This document shows positions 12,129 through 23,785 of a stretch of DNA of 64,000 bases, one piece after another. Source of the stretch: Dichetophora obliterata (taxonomy: Eukaryota > Arthropoda > Insecta > Diptera > Sciomyzidae). Numbering within the stretch: position 1 is the stretch's first letter; every line of letters starts with the position of its first letter. The notes under the pieces were generated by a model. The model was given only the letters and a program-made list of their open reading frames with translations, had not been told where the DNA came from and ran no database searches. A program made the translations under genes and the position numbers. Where the stretch lies: NCBI GenBank assembly GCA_963920525.1, contig OY986435.1, positions 296,905,708 to 296,969,707 on the forward strand, written 5' to 3'.

Positions 12129-12797
12129 TACACGAAGAAAACTGTTTCTTAATTTTGTATTGTGGTTAAGCAAAACTTGCGCTTGAATCTCAGCTACTTC
12201 AAAATTATGCTAGATTTCAGCAAAAACTAAGTAGAAATTGAATTAAGTAGAAATTTGCTATTCTAGTTTATAATAACTTAACAAAATTTTGATTAAATTC
12301 AAGCAAAAATTTCTAAGTTTTTATAAACTGCAAAAGCAAATTTCTAATTAATTCAAGGAAATATTTGCTTAGTTATTATTGGAATAGCAAATTTTGATTA
12401 GTTTTTGCTGAAATCTAGCATATTTTTGAAGTGAAATAATTAATAACATTAAATTAAATTGAAAAATTACCACCATTTGAAGATTTGAACCTTGGCCAAG
12501 TAATTGTAAGTGCATGGGTTTATCCATTCGACCATCGCAGTTGTTAACCAATCGTCGCCTAATTTTCTTCATTAAGAATAAACGTTTGCTCGTGTTTTTA
12601 AAATAAATTTGCTTGAATTTAGTATAAATTTGCTATTTGAGTTTATAATAACCTAGCAAATATCTGCTTAAACTAATTTTAATTTTGGTTTTTTCTAAGT
12701 ACATGAGAATTGATTTCAATTAAGCAACCTTTTTCTAAAATCACACAGTGATTGAGACACATTTGCTTAATTTAAGCAATATAATTATCTCCGTGTA
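12129..12797. mobile_element. Non-autonomous DNA element, family D copy 1 (ends TACACGRAGA)
   Basis: Bounded by TACACGAAGA and TCTCCGTGTA and filled with inverted AAGCAAATTTT-like units. A shorter relative lies at 48613-48990 with the same ends and internal motifs. This copy carries an extra tRNA-like block at about 12470-12570. No transposase gene. Confidence 0.7.
12479..12545 (-). ncRNA. tRNA-like block with pol III A and B boxes inside element D
   Basis: On the minus strand TGGTCGAATGG (12524-12534) resembles a pol III A box and GGTTCAAATC (12482-12491) a B box, at tRNA-like spacing. The stretch between them, with the ATGCACTTACA core, recurs near 43117-43170. It is more likely a tRNA-derived repeat (SINE-like) than a working tRNA, because I cannot pair an acceptor stem. 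Confidence 0.5.
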
Positions 12798-13228
12798 CAC
12801 AGAAAAAAAAATCCACATGTGATTAAATTGGCAGCTATTGTTGTAATTTTTCCAAAGTTATTTAAGAAAAATAGCCAACAACAAGCTAACAATTAAATAA
12901 TAACAATTGTTTTAAAATAAAGTTGTTTTTGACAGTTTTAAAATGTACAGCAGGGCGTATCGAATTACAATTTTTTTTAGAATTTCACATTCTAAGAGGT
13001 CTCAAAAAATGCATTGGGTGGTCAAGACCCCCAAACAAATTTTAGAAAAAAAGGATATTTTCCTCTCCCGCAAGGAAAAAGTTGTTTTTTGAAAAAAAAA
13101 AACAGTAAAAAATCACGATCTCAAAATGCTTTAATTTTTGTAAGAAAAACTAAATATGTCTTAGAGCAAAAGTAAATATAGACTGAAACTAACAATATTT
13201 TGGCAAACACGATGCCATTCTCGGTATT

Positions 13229-13708
13229 AACCCACAGTGTCCTGTTTGAAGGATATTCGAATCTAAAGGTACACTCGAGATAGCACAGAACTTAAAATTG
13301 TTATCTGATTGTCTAAATTTTGGTGATATTGACTAGAGTGTTAATGTTTTCCTTAAATTTGGCGAATTAATAATTTGCATAGTTATCACATATGAATTTT
13401 ACTGTTTTGGAGATATGTATACTTGAATGCAATTTTTAAAATTTTTCAAAAAAATGAATATAAAGTTTTATATCTCGGTCACCAGAAGTGGTACCGAAGA
13501 TAATTTAAGTATGCATTCAAGTATACATTTCTCAAAAACTAGAAAATGCGTATGAAAAAACTATGAAAATTATTAATTCGCCAAATTTAAGGAAAACGCC
13601 AACACTATAATCAAAATCGCCAAAATTTAGACAATCGGATAGCAATCAAAAGTGCTATCTGGAGTGTACCTTTAGATTCGAATATCTTTCACACAGGACC
13701 TTGTGGGT
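13229..13708. repeat. Foldback (large palindrome), ~480 bp
   Basis: Two arms of roughly 230 bp are inverted copies of each other. GATATTCGAATCTAAAGG near 13250 mirrors CCTTTAGATTCGAATATC near 13671, and a TTAAATTTGGCGAATTAATA block near 13354 mirrors its complement near 13578. The arms end near CCCACA/TGTGGG. It could be a palindromic MITE or part of the surrounding element. Confidence 0.8.
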
Positions 13709-13949
13709 CATGTTTTTATCATTTAAGACATGCAATAACAATAGAGTTCAGCTACTACAGCTTTTTCACACTTTCTCCGCAATAGATCATTTTAAGAACC
13801 AATCCAATATCATTGAAATAACTCAAAGATATCGATAAAAGTGGTCCAATAAAAAACCAAAAGGGAGAAAAATTTACCCACCATAATATGGGTTGGGCTC
13901 AGGGACAACACAAGACATAACAACTAACCATGCGTTTACATAGATCTAA

Positions 13950-16819
13950 TCATACATTAGTTTTCAATCTACTTTTGAGTTGACCTTTCGACAAGTTAAC
14001 ATCAAACACGTTACAGTTGTTAACATAGGTACTCATGCGATTTAATGGAGCAGTTAACATATAATTTGTTCTACTAAATGGTAAATAAATCAAGTTGTTA
14101 GAGTTTCTACTGCTTCTACGGTTAGTGTTAAAATTTATAAGAGAAAGAAGCTCTGGAGAGTCGAATACACCAGTAATGAGTTGGTGTAAGTAGACGATAT
14201 CAGCAGATTTTCTTCTCTCACTTAAAGATTGCATTTTTAATAATTTCAAACGATCCTCATATGGAGGAAGGTTAAATGTGTCAGTTCCACTCAAGCCTCT
14301 TAGAGCAAACCGAACAAAACGTTTTTGAATTCTTTCTATACGATCAACATGCACATTGTAATGTGGGGACCATACTTGACTTGCGTACTCCAAGTGAGGA
14401 CGCACGATTGAATAATACAGAGTTGTAGTTGTTATTAAGCTATCAAACTCTTTGGCCCACCGTTTTATAAAACCAAGCATAGAAGACGCTTTTTTACAAA
14501 TTGTATCAATATGCATGTTAAACGACAATTTAGAATCCATGCATATACCAAGGTCTTTGACGGTAGTTACACGACTTAAAGCAGTATCTTTAATTTTGTA
14601 ATCAAAAATAAAATTGTTCCTTTTACGCGAAAAGGTCATAGTTTGGCATTTATCTGGATTTAAAAACATGTTATTTTTAGAACACCAAACCTCAAAGGAG
14701 TTCAAGTCTGACTGGAGCAGGTCTGAATTGTCATTAGAATCAATTGTTCTGTATATTTTCATATCATCTGCACAAATAAGCAAATGAGAGTGTTTAATGA
14801 CGTGGGTAACATCATTAATTGCCAAAATAAACAGAAGTGGGCCCAGGTGGCTTCCTTGAGGAACACCCGATTCTGCAACAAATTCAGAAGACAACACGCC
14901 TCGGAACCGTATTTGATAAGATCGCTCCATCAAATACGATTTGATCCAGTTTACAAAATATTGTGGAAATCCCATTAATTTAAGTTTAAATAAAATTAGA
15001 TTATGTGGTAATTTATCAAAAGCTTTGCTAAAATCAGTGTAAATACAATCGACCTGGCTACCAGAATCAATAGATTTTAAGCAGAATGTAGTGAAATCAA
15101 GGAGATTAGACACAGTGGATCTGCCAGTAACAAAACCATGCTGACGAGTTGTCATGACTTGTCCACAGTGAATTTTCACTCGATCGTACACTATTCGCTC
15201 AAAAAGTTTAGGAATCGAAGACAATTTAGCGATAGGCCTATAATTAGTGACGTCGTTCCTGCAACCTTTTTTGTAAATAGGACTGATATAAGATTTTTTC
15301 CAAAAAAGAGGAAAATTACTTTCATTAATTGATTTATTAAAAAGTAACGAGAGAGGCTGACACAAAACGGAGCCGCATAGTTTTAACACTGCGGCAGGAA
15401 TTCCATCTGGTCCAGCGCTAAAATCCTCATCGATTGATTCAATATACTTAAAAATATCCTCTGAGGTAAAAGATATATGCCCCAAAGAAACTCTGGATGC
15501 GTTGTTCATATAATCAAAATACGCTAAATCAGGATTAAAAGAATCTGAACAGAATGATTCTTTAAAAAGATTGGCAAATAAGCCACAAATAATGGTGGAA
15601 TTGTCAGTAAATCCATCCTGAAATTTGAAAGAAGAAGGAAATCCATCAGTCTTCTTCTTAACATTAATAAATCCCCAAAATTTTCTTGGATCAGACAAAA
15701 TACTCAGCTTCATATTATCCAAATACTCATTATATAATGCAGCTGAGCAATTCTCAAATTCCAGAAACAAACGTTTGTATGTTTCTAGGTCATTTGAGTC
15801 AAAACTACAAACATATTTCTTCCATGCCCTATTCCTATTGTTGCGAAGAGTCTTTAAATCCTTTGTGTACCAAGGGTACGCAGAATTTTTCGCAAATTTG
15901 AGACTATATGGTACAGACTGAGAAAACATGGCAAAGAGCTCCGTATAGAAATAATTTATTGAACTGTTAAGATTATTATTATTTATGTATTCTGTAATTA
16001 TATTTAATTTACTATAAAGTAAATGATTCAACCCCAAAAAGTCAGCTTTTTTGAAATTGAATTCATAAACTGTGTCAACAGAGCTTGAATTTACCATATT
16101 CTCCCTATCGGATTTATACCAAATACTCAAAGGTGGATGGTAATTATCAATAGTAGTCAAAGCATGAAGTGCCTTCTGAACAATGACATTGTTACTGTCT
16201 GTAGTTAAGACTAGGTCAAGCAGCCTTTCCAGACTATTATAAATACAACTAACTTGTTGTAAGTCAGAACATATATTGTCAACAAATATATGTTCTTGGC
16301 GTGTCTTCGAATTAGATGCACAAAAATGTGTTTCATCGTCAGAAGAATGCCATTTTAAGTCAGGCAAATTAAAATCGCCCAACAATAAAATGTCGTCATT
16401 AACGTCAAGTAAATTTAATATAAATTCTATGCAATCCGCAAGGCTTGCATAGACTTCTACACTGCTCTTTGGAGGAACGTATGCATTAATAACATATACA
16501 TTAGAATTGCAATGTACAACCTTAACGCATATAAGTTCGATATTAGCAGAGCAGGGAATATCAATAAAATAACTAACACAGGAGCTCCTTACAGCTAATA
16601 GGACACCACCACCAACTGCAGAATTATTGTCAGCGTGTCTGTCCTTCCTATATACTTGAAAACTATTGTCAAACAGTTCTAAGTCAGTAATTCCTCCGTT
16701 CAACCAAGTTTCAGTTAACGCGATAATATCTTCAGAAAAATTCTGAGTTGACAAAAAAATGTCGCGCGTCTTTGAACGCAATCCCCTTACATTTTGATAG
16801 TAAAGGGAAAGCCTATTTA
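13950..16819 (-). CDS. LINE ORF2: endonuclease and reverse transcriptase (CR1/Jockey group)
   Basis: Encodes the nicking endonuclease and reverse transcriptase for target-primed retrotransposition. There is no ATG at its beginning. The frame runs open from within the end of ORF1 through the usual YYQNVRGLRSK opening of LINE endonucleases. Further motifs are ALTETWL (Glu), GDFNLPD (near residue 138) and DNYHPPL. The RT blocks follow: NYRPIAKLSS, GFVTGRST, TDFSKAFDKL, GVPQGSHLGPLLF and the catalytic CADD box. The more usual form of that box is FADD or YADD. About 955 codons are uninterrupted, so the copy looks young. The PHD-type ORF1 upstream points to the CR1/Jockey assemblage rather than RTE. 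Confidence 0.93.
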
Positions 16820-17764
16820 GTTTTTTTGGGTCTGACTGGTGATATTATTCGTCCTTCTAGACCTGTGTTTAGGCTTAAACTCAGAAACAAAGATATTATC
16901 AGCCCACAGATTAGAGCTCAAAACAGTTGCAAACTCTTCAGCAGCTACTGTGAGAATAAATGATGCGTGGGACGGTTTATTGCCAATTTTCTTGCATGAG
17001 CAGAAAGCAGCCTGACTTACTAATTGGTTGTGTTTAACAAACGTCAATACATTTTCACTTGTTGTGTCGGGCTGAAGACGTGAAATGAAAATCTTTTTTT
17101 TTCTCGACAAAGCTCTTAAATTTAATGAACTATTGCGCTCATTAGTCATGTCATTTCTAGCCGGGGGAGAAACAGATGGAGAAGATGGAGTAATAACTAT
17201 ATTATCTATTCTCACTGGCGTATACACTGGTTTAGCCGAGATCTGCTTCGTTTCTAAAGTGGCTGGAAGCGTCATGCGCCGCTTATTACTTTTATTTTTG
17301 GAATTATTTCTCTTTTTCTTCGAAATATTTAGGTCTTTTTTAGATAAAACTATTTGAGTCTCAGAAGAAAAGGCTGGAAGAGTCTGAGACAATGCGGTCG
17401 AAATATTTACCGATGAAGACTTTTCATCATAAATGCTAGTACTGGGTGAGGTGCTTACTTCATTAAAAAATGTAACAATTTCTTTAAAATTGTTATTTAA
17501 AGCGTTAAGACTATCACCGAAAAGCTTAATTTTTGAGAAAAACTCATCTGGTGAAAGAACCCTACACGAAGCACAATACCAGCGAAGACCTGATCGTGGT
17601 GAGATTAAATCATCAAGACACGACTTAGAGATCCCAGCACATGATGTATGGAACAAACGCCCACATGGGCCAGAACAACTGAACATACGGTTCAGAATGT
17701 TTTGACTTTTGCAAAGCTCGTCTAAAGAACAAGCAGCAAAATTTTCTACAGAAAAATATTCCAT
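16817..17764 (-). CDS. LINE ORF1 with PHD-like zinc finger
   Basis: First protein of the LINE, 315 residues from ATG at 17762-17764, presumed RNA-binding partner of ORF2. The N-terminus carries a PHD-like finger: C30, C34, H39, C42, W62, C64, C67, with C12 and C18 as candidates for the first pair. A Ser/Thr-rich and Lys-rich linker (about residues 105-175, including SKKKRNNSKNKSNKRR) follows, then a C-terminal region near 225-300 that could be an RRM-like or nucleic-acid-binding fold. PHD fingers in ORF1 are known in several CR1 and Jockey-group elements. The stop overlaps the open frame of ORF2. Confidence 0.8.
   Translation of the reverse strand: MEYFSVENFAACSLDELCKSQNILNRMFSCSGPCGRLFHTSCAGISKSCLDDLISPRSGLRWYCASCRVLSPDEFFSKIKLFGDSLNALNNNFKEIVTFFNEVSTSPSTSIYDEKSSSVNISTALSQTLPAFSSETQIVLSKKDLNISKKKRNNSKNKSNKRRMTLPATLETKQISAKPVYTPVRIDNIVITPSSPSVSPPARNDMTNERNSSLNLRALSRKKKIFISRLQPDTTSENVLTFVKHNQLVSQAAFCSCKKIGNKPSHASFILTVAAEEFATVLSSNLWADNIFVSEFKPKHRSRRTNNITSQTQKN
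16820..16826 (-). promoter_or_regulatory. Candidate -1 frameshift site A AAA AAC at ORF1/ORF2 junction
   Basis: ORF1 ends CAA AAA AAC TAA. The heptamer A AAA AAC is in the right register, directly precedes the ORF1 stop, and ORF2 is in the -1 frame and open through the site. ORF2 has no ATG near its start. This is inference from sequence; termination-reinitiation is the alternative. Confidence 0.65.
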
Positions 17765-18458
17765 AGCGAATAAACAAAGTTCAATAATTTTATGTGAGCA
17801 AAAATAATGTCCACTAAGTGCTAATGGGTTAATATAATATGTTGAAGTTTAAAAGCAACTGCAACAGTTCTCTGTGCTTAGTTTATGCAAATAAACAAAC
17901 AACGCACAAAGAGGAACGCAAAAAAGAGAAAGAAAAAAGTATATAAGCAGCAGCTCAGCTATCAAACTATAAACGACAATTAAAACAACACATGTATGTA
18001 CTACAATAAAACATTAAAAAATTTAGCCACACAGCATGAAAACACTATAGGTTTATATTGAAATCAACCTTAAAAACAATTTTCAATCACAAATAAATGA
18101 AAATACAGCACATACCGAAATTAAACAAACACTGGTATAACACAAATTACAATAAAAAAAACAACACAAGACAAACGACTGTCACCGGCCAAAAGACGAG
18201 ATCAACTGAACATCATGTTTTCCAAAACATTGTTAGTAAAAGACTATATTTACTTTTGCTTTAAGACATATGAAGTTTTTCTTACAGAAATTAAAGCATT
18301 TTGAGATCGTGATTTTTGACTGTTTTTCTTAAAAAACAACTTTGTCCTTGCGGGAAAAAAAGATATCCTTATTTTTTTGGGAAATCTTGACCACCCAATG
18401 CAACTTTTGAGTCCTATAAGAATACGATCTAAATTTTTCGATACGCCCTAATGCACAG

Positions 18459-19734
18459 TGTCGCGGTTGCAGACAAAAGTAAAAAATAGTTTAGGTTGCA
18501 AATTGAGAAAACTAAGTATACACAATCATGGCTAAGAATCCAATTATTTCAAATATAAAAGGACTTATATGACCTTATAGAGTTAAAAATTATAATTTGT
18601 GGATATGCCACGCCCCCGAAGTGTGACTTGAAACATTCATGAAATTTAAATATTCAAGTTTTGTACCGTACATTTAAAAACAGGACATAACTTTAAGTAT
18701 TATGACTATGCAAAACAATTTCAACACACATTTTACTCATTACTGCAGAATTTAATTAAAATCGTTAAGTAGAAATAAAATCTGTTAAATCAAAAAAAAA
18801 TATCCAATACACAAAAACTAAAAATTCGTAAAAAACTAAACTAAATTTTTGTTATTTTTTTTTAATTTATTGATATCTTAAAACAATGCTTTCGTAACAT
18901 TTATCTAAAATTTTGTTTGCAAAAATTCTCATACAAAAAAGTAATAGACAATTTTGCAGTGCATGTTTTGGAAAAATTTGAAAATTTGTATGGGAAAATT
19001 GCGAAAATTTCATAAAGTTTTAAAGTTAAAAAAAGTATTTCTAATATTTTTTATCTCTTAATATGTCTTTATTTAAAGCTTTTTCAACTTTTTTTTACAA
19101 AAAGTTTGACAACACATCTAAATAATAAGGAAGTTATGAGCAGTTTTCTGAAGCATGTTTATGCCAAAAACCATTTATTTTTCTAGGAAAATTGCAAAAA
19201 TTTCCAAAAGTTTAAAACGCAAAAAATAATTGTATTATTGTTTTTTTTATATTCAAATATAACTTTATTGAATGCCTTCTTAAGAGTTTAAGTTTAGTCT
19301 GGCTGCAGTACTAAAAAATAAAGAAGTTAGGGTAATATTTTAGAGCATGGTTTTTACTAAAATGCAAAACAAATTTATGCTGAAAAATAAGTGATTTCGT
19401 CAAAATCTGCTAAACTGATTGATGTTCAAGTATTTTTTCTGAGCGTATGAAATATTATTGGAATGTATTTTTAATGTTTGCGAACTATGATTAGCGTATT
19501 ATTTTAATGTTATTGCAATGTTAATCTTGTGTTATTGGATAAATTGAATGTTATTTGAGTGTTATTGGAATGCTATAAGAATATTTTAAAATATTAAAAT
19601 GTTATTGGAGTGTAACTTGAGTACGTTTACAATGTTACTTAAATGTTATAACACGTCTTTCATACACTTTTATTTTTCTGTAAGTCTTCGGTTGATATTA
19701 TATACATTTGCGCTCAAAAAAAAAAAAGCCGAGT
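18459..19734. other. Non-coding AT-rich region with degenerate short repeats
   Basis: No gene seen. At about 19450-19650 there is an irregular array of AATGTTATTGGAGTG-like units of roughly 12-25 bp. The remainder is homopolymer-rich AT sequence. Confidence 0.55.
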
Positions 19735-20632
19735 TAATAATTTGATAGCTTATATTATTTTTCTTGAATTGTAAAACTGTGTGCCAAAACCATAAATAAA
19801 CAAGCACATCCAAACTTTATAGAAATTCTTAAAGAAGGACATATTGAGAGTCCGTTGTCATTGATTTAAACACTCAAGGTTATCACAATTTTTTTCAACT
19901 TATTTTTAAAGTTAAAGTGTTCGAATTTTGTTGTGCCGACATTAATTGCATTTTACAGAAATGCATGATAATAAAATTAACTTTTTTACAATAACATTTG
20001 ACGTAAAAGAAGGCTATTTAAAAAGATTTGATGAAAGAGGAGCGTTCGTATGGAAGCAAACATAAATTACATAGGAATCAGTTTTTGACAAAAAAAAAAA
20101 AGTTAAAAATGCCGCCATTTAGCAAATTTTTTACCGATTTCGATGTTCCTAAGTTAAATGGAAAGGCATAAATACGTGCAATTAATTTTTGTGAAAATGC
20201 AAACGGCATAAATGAAATATTATTTAATTAAAATTTTGTAGAAACACCATTTTTTTAAGTTAAGAAAAAGGACAAGAATTTGCTTCGCTATACGCTTCAT
20301 TTTATAATTTATCGAATATCTTTTTACATAAACTTTATTTACGTCAAATTCTATTTAAAAAAAGTTAATATTATTTTTTTTGCAATAAGCCAGATGGCTG
20401 TTAAAATGCAATTAATGTCGGCACAACAAAATTCGAATACTTCAATTTTAAAAACAAGTTGAAAAAAAATTGTAATGACCTTGAGAGGTCAATTTAAATG
20501 CGACGGACTCTCAAAATGTCCTTCTTTAAGAATTTCTCTAAAGTTTAGATGTGCTTGTTTTTTATGATTATGGCACACTTTGTTATAATTCAGGAAAAAT
20601 AATATTAGTTATCAAATTATTTTAATATTAGT
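19735..20632. mobile_element. Palindromic element with ~230-bp inverted arms
   Basis: The left arm (about 19735-19965) and right arm (about 20398-20632) are inverted copies, for example AATTAATGTCGGCACAACAA at 20411 against its complement near 19941. The outer ends are ATAATTTGATAGC and its counterpart. The roughly 430-bp spacer has no gene. Confidence 0.75.
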
Positions 20633-20864
20633 TTCAGCAATAAATATTATTTTAGAAAATAACTTCAAAGTCAAACCTTTTTAATAAAAATATTTTATTT
20701 TTTAATTGAAATGAGTATGACTTCATACAGTATTTAAAAGCACACATATTTACCTTTCAAATAAGATATCGTATTATATATACAACAATCTAATAACCAT
20801 TGATTAAAATTTTTATAATAATTAATTGTGATCTACTTTTAAAATTTTTACATAGTTTTAATTA

Positions 20865-21062
20865 TGACCTATTTAGATCAAGTAAGTTTTGAATAAGGTA
20901 ATAAAAATAACAACTGTGTATAGAATCAATCATACTGCAGACTAAAAACACTGTTTTGGTAGGAGTTACTCTTTCCATCTTCAGTAGTCCTGAGTGATTA
21001 AGCTGTGACCAACCCACTGTTTAAATTTTATATAATTTGACACTTGTTTGAATAAACTTATC
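20865..21062 (+). repeat. Repeat family B, diverged copy
   Basis: Begins near TTTAGATCAAGTAAGTTTTG and shares the TGTATAGAATCAATC, CTTCAGTAGTC and GTGATTAAGCTGTGACCAA blocks with the copies at 37983, 45868 and 52688. It directly precedes a family A copy. Confidence 0.75.
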
Positions 21063-21106
21063 TGACAAATATGACGTTAAAGCAAAGGATTTTTTATTTA
21101 TGCTTA

Positions 21107-21432
21107 TTAAAGTTTTTTTCTAAATGACCTCTATATTAATTATGTTGACTTTATATGATTTAAATACAAATTCTAAATGTTTGATAGTTTAAATCATACT
21201 GGATTTTAAATACAAATTCTAGTTGTTTGATAGTTTAAAATCGTTTATTGAGCTTAAGGTCAAAGTTAGAACATTTAATTGTTCTAACGAATTTTTCCAA
21301 AGAAACAACAACAAAGTTTTTTCAATATGAAAAGGAAAAAATCACTGGCTTGATTTTATTGTACAATTTCTGCTCTGCTAAAAACTATCAAACATTTAGA
21401 ATTTGTATTTAAATCATATAAAGTCAACATAA
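21107..21432 (+). mobile_element. Family A element, right end damaged
   Basis: Starts TTAA then AGTTTTTTTCTAAATGACC, as in the complete copy at 44403-44839. It contains the GAGCTTAAGGTCAAAG and ATTTTATTGTACAATTTCTG blocks. The right inverted repeat stops near the ATAAAGTCAACATAA block instead of reaching TTAA. Confidence 0.8.
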
Positions 21433-21719
21433 TTTATGCTTATTTTATTAAGAACTCGATTCTTCTCGATTTTGACAACAGTTTCAAATTCTTAAAAAAT
21501 GGCATTTCCCAGCCGTTTCTACTATTTTTGCCACCACTGTATAAATTTTATTATTATACAGCAATTCCAATTAAACGTACCGGAAAAATAAAAAATACGG
21601 AATGACCATCTCCGATTTCGGTAACATTTTACATGAAGCATTTGATGGAAATAAAAAAATTTATTTTGAGGAAAAAAGTTTGGCGTGGTTTTTGGTGCAG
21701 TTACAGGGTGCACAAAATA

Positions 21720-22175
21720 GACAAAAATTGGCAAAAACGTCCAAAATTGATTTTTACTAAAATTCATATCTCAAACATTTCTCAACCGAATGTTAAGTTT
21801 GAACAACCGTTGGATAGGTAATTAATTGAACTTCAATCCAAAAATAGTTTTGGGAAATTTTTGTGGTTTCCATCTCTTGCGGTAAGGTATTTAATTTCGA
21901 TGCGAGGAACACCATTTAAAAAATTTAAGCTCATTTAAGTTCATTTAAGCTGGAAAAATTACCTTTTTGACCATATAAAAATTCGGGTGGGGACTCAATG
22001 AGTTAATGAGATATAGTTATTTTACCTCCTAAATATTCTTTTGATTAACAAACGAATTGCTTAACCGAATTTCAGAATTGAACTACCGTTTGAAACTTAA
22101 TTGAAAGGACTAAATCTAAAAATAATTTTGTGAAATTTTTGGTGGTAGGGGGTTTCATCCCTTCCGGCTAAATGT
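21720..22175. repeat. Degenerate tandem repeat, two copies
   Basis: A block with CAACCGAATGTTAAGTTTGA, then AACTTCAATCCAAAAATAGT and GGGAAATTTTTGTGG, at 21780-21875 recurs in diverged form at 22055-22150. No coding sense. Confidence 0.55.
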
Positions 22176-22345
22176 TACCATATTCATTTTAATTATTTTA
22201 ACAAGAAAATTATGAAAACAATACCAAATTCGCAATCACTAGTTTTTCAGTCACTAGAGTTGATGAGTTTTTGTAAATATTTAATAATTAAATAAATAAT
22301 TTCTCTGTGACTCCAATTTGTAACTATGTGTATCAAAGTTTTATT

Positions 22346-22720
22346 GCTTTGTGATATTTTATTTGGGAAATATACCTGAATACCGGTTTCGGTTATATGG
22401 TAGGTTGGCGTGTCAATCTGTCGCTTTGGTTAAATTTAACACCAACTTTTTCCTGCAATAAAAAATTTGTGCACAAAATTGTATTGCTCTGGAATAATTT
22501 TTCGGGCATATATTTTCGATTCCAGATTTTGGTTATATGGGAGATGGACGTGGTAGCAAACCGACTTAGTTCATTTTGCCACCAACTCATTTTTGGGACT
22601 AAAAAACCATACGTACACATTTTTGCTCTTCTGGTATAATTTTTGGGGAAATATAACAGATTACCGATTTCGGTTATAGTGGAGGTGGGCATTTCATTTA
22701 TCCCACTTTAACGAAAATTG
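22346..22720. repeat. Tandem array, ~138-bp unit, three copies, GGGCGTGG-type
   Basis: Units starting near 22346, 22484 and 22622 share ATTGCTCTGGTATAATTTTT, a GATTACCGATTTCGGTTATA block, then a grade of GGGAGGTGGGCGTGG. The open stretches on both strands (80 and 99 codons) merely follow the repeat and are not taken as genes. Confidence 0.65.
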
Positions 22721-22799
22721 TGTGAATAGGTCTTTTATCGTAAAACTTATTTTCACGAAATTTTATTATCCTGCGGCAACTCCTTCCACTTTTGTACAC

Positions 22800-23530
22800 G
22801 GCCTATATGGAGCAGCAACATTGTGCGCCGTTTGTCGTTTTTTAAGTGCTCCAAATCTCCTTTGTTTGAACTGATGTGTAGGAGCTCGCATTGTCTTGAA
22901 AAAAAATTATTCTTCGGTGCTTGTTTGCTTACGTTATTTCACGGAGCAATCTGGCAAATAAATTGTTGTGTACCATTCCGAATTGACCCTTCCACGTGTC
23001 TTAAATGGTAACGTGGCCACGACTAGTTTTTAAGAAGAAACAGGCGACCATTTGCTTCGCAATGCTTCGAGCTCGAATAACTTTTGTTGGATTTGGTTAA
23101 TTTCGAAAGACCCTTTCAGTTGACTGCTGTTTACTTTCAGGCTCATACGCTTAAATCCATAGTTTTTCAGCAGGCACGATCTTATAAACGTCTTTCGAAG
23201 CACAGCTTTTATACTTCTCGAGCGTTTCTTTGCACCAATCCACACGAGCTTTTTTTTGCAAATATTTTGTACAACAATGTGTTCATGTAAAATGGTATGT
23301 ATTGCTAGTGAAAGTAATGCCCAAGGATGCCTCAATCTCACGGTATGGCAAAGGATCAATGTTTTGAGACACAAAAACATATTTTGGACACTCTTCACGG
23401 AATTTGTCAATAAGCGAAGTACGACCCCGCTTGAATTCTGTGTACCACCGATCTACAAAGGTTTTTTATGGTTCTTCATCTCCAAAAATCGAATTAACCC
23501 TCTGCAGCTGACGTAGTAGTCTGACAGACA
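22800..23530 (-). pseudogene. mariner transposase remnant
   Basis: Decayed transposase of the mariner branch of IS630/Tc1/mariner. On the minus strand from about 23460 the DNA-binding part gives RWYTEFKRGRTSL. It is followed near 23310-23270 by REIEASLGITFTS and LHEHI, then ARVDWC-type residues in a second frame. Near 22980 comes RVNSEWYTTIYLP, and near 22890 a QDNASSYTS-like catalytic Asp region (one or two frames off). At least three frame changes and several stops are present, and part of the catalytic core is missing. I did not find its inverted repeats. Confidence 0.8.
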
Positions 23531-23785
23531 CCGCAAAACACAATTTCGGGCATTTCTTCGTACATTTTGTAAATTACATCAATGAAATAAGCGACATAAT
23601 TTGAAGCAAACGTCTTTTATATAAAGTTTTAACCTTACATTGGATAATAAACAATGTTTTTTTTTTTAAATAATAAGCGCCTGATAAAAAAGCATCTGAT
23701 AAAAATAGTTGGTTTTAAAATGGTTTCCATCAGACACCTCATCATAGGGTTGCATAGGGTTGCATAGGGGTTCAGCAATGCACAC

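Larger units (their letters stand above)
13713..18209 (-). mobile_element. Near full-length CR1/Jockey-like LINE
   Basis: Contains ORF1, ORF2, about 440 bp of 5' sequence (17765-18209) and about 230 bp of 3' sequence. The outer limits are approximate, set by where the inverted repeats of the surrounding hAT-type element and the foldback begin. Both ORFs are intact, and I could not identify a target duplication. Confidence 0.75.
12951..18450. mobile_element. hAT-type DNA element with ~250-bp inverted repeats, host of a foldback and a LINE
   Basis: The ends CAGGGCGTATCGA and TCGATACGCCCTA are inverted and fit the hAT end consensus. Inverted similarity extends to about 13216 on the left and starts at about 18210 on the right. 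Near-identical 8-bp duplications flank it: ATGTACAG at 12943-12950 and ATGCACAG at 18451-18458. No transposase is visible, so it is non-autonomous. Its interior is occupied by a foldback (13229-13708) and a LINE (about 13713-18209). Confidence 0.8.

Noticed and set aside
22393..22692. 80- and 99-codon stretches on opposite strands
   Set aside because: They follow a three-copy tandem repeat on both strands.
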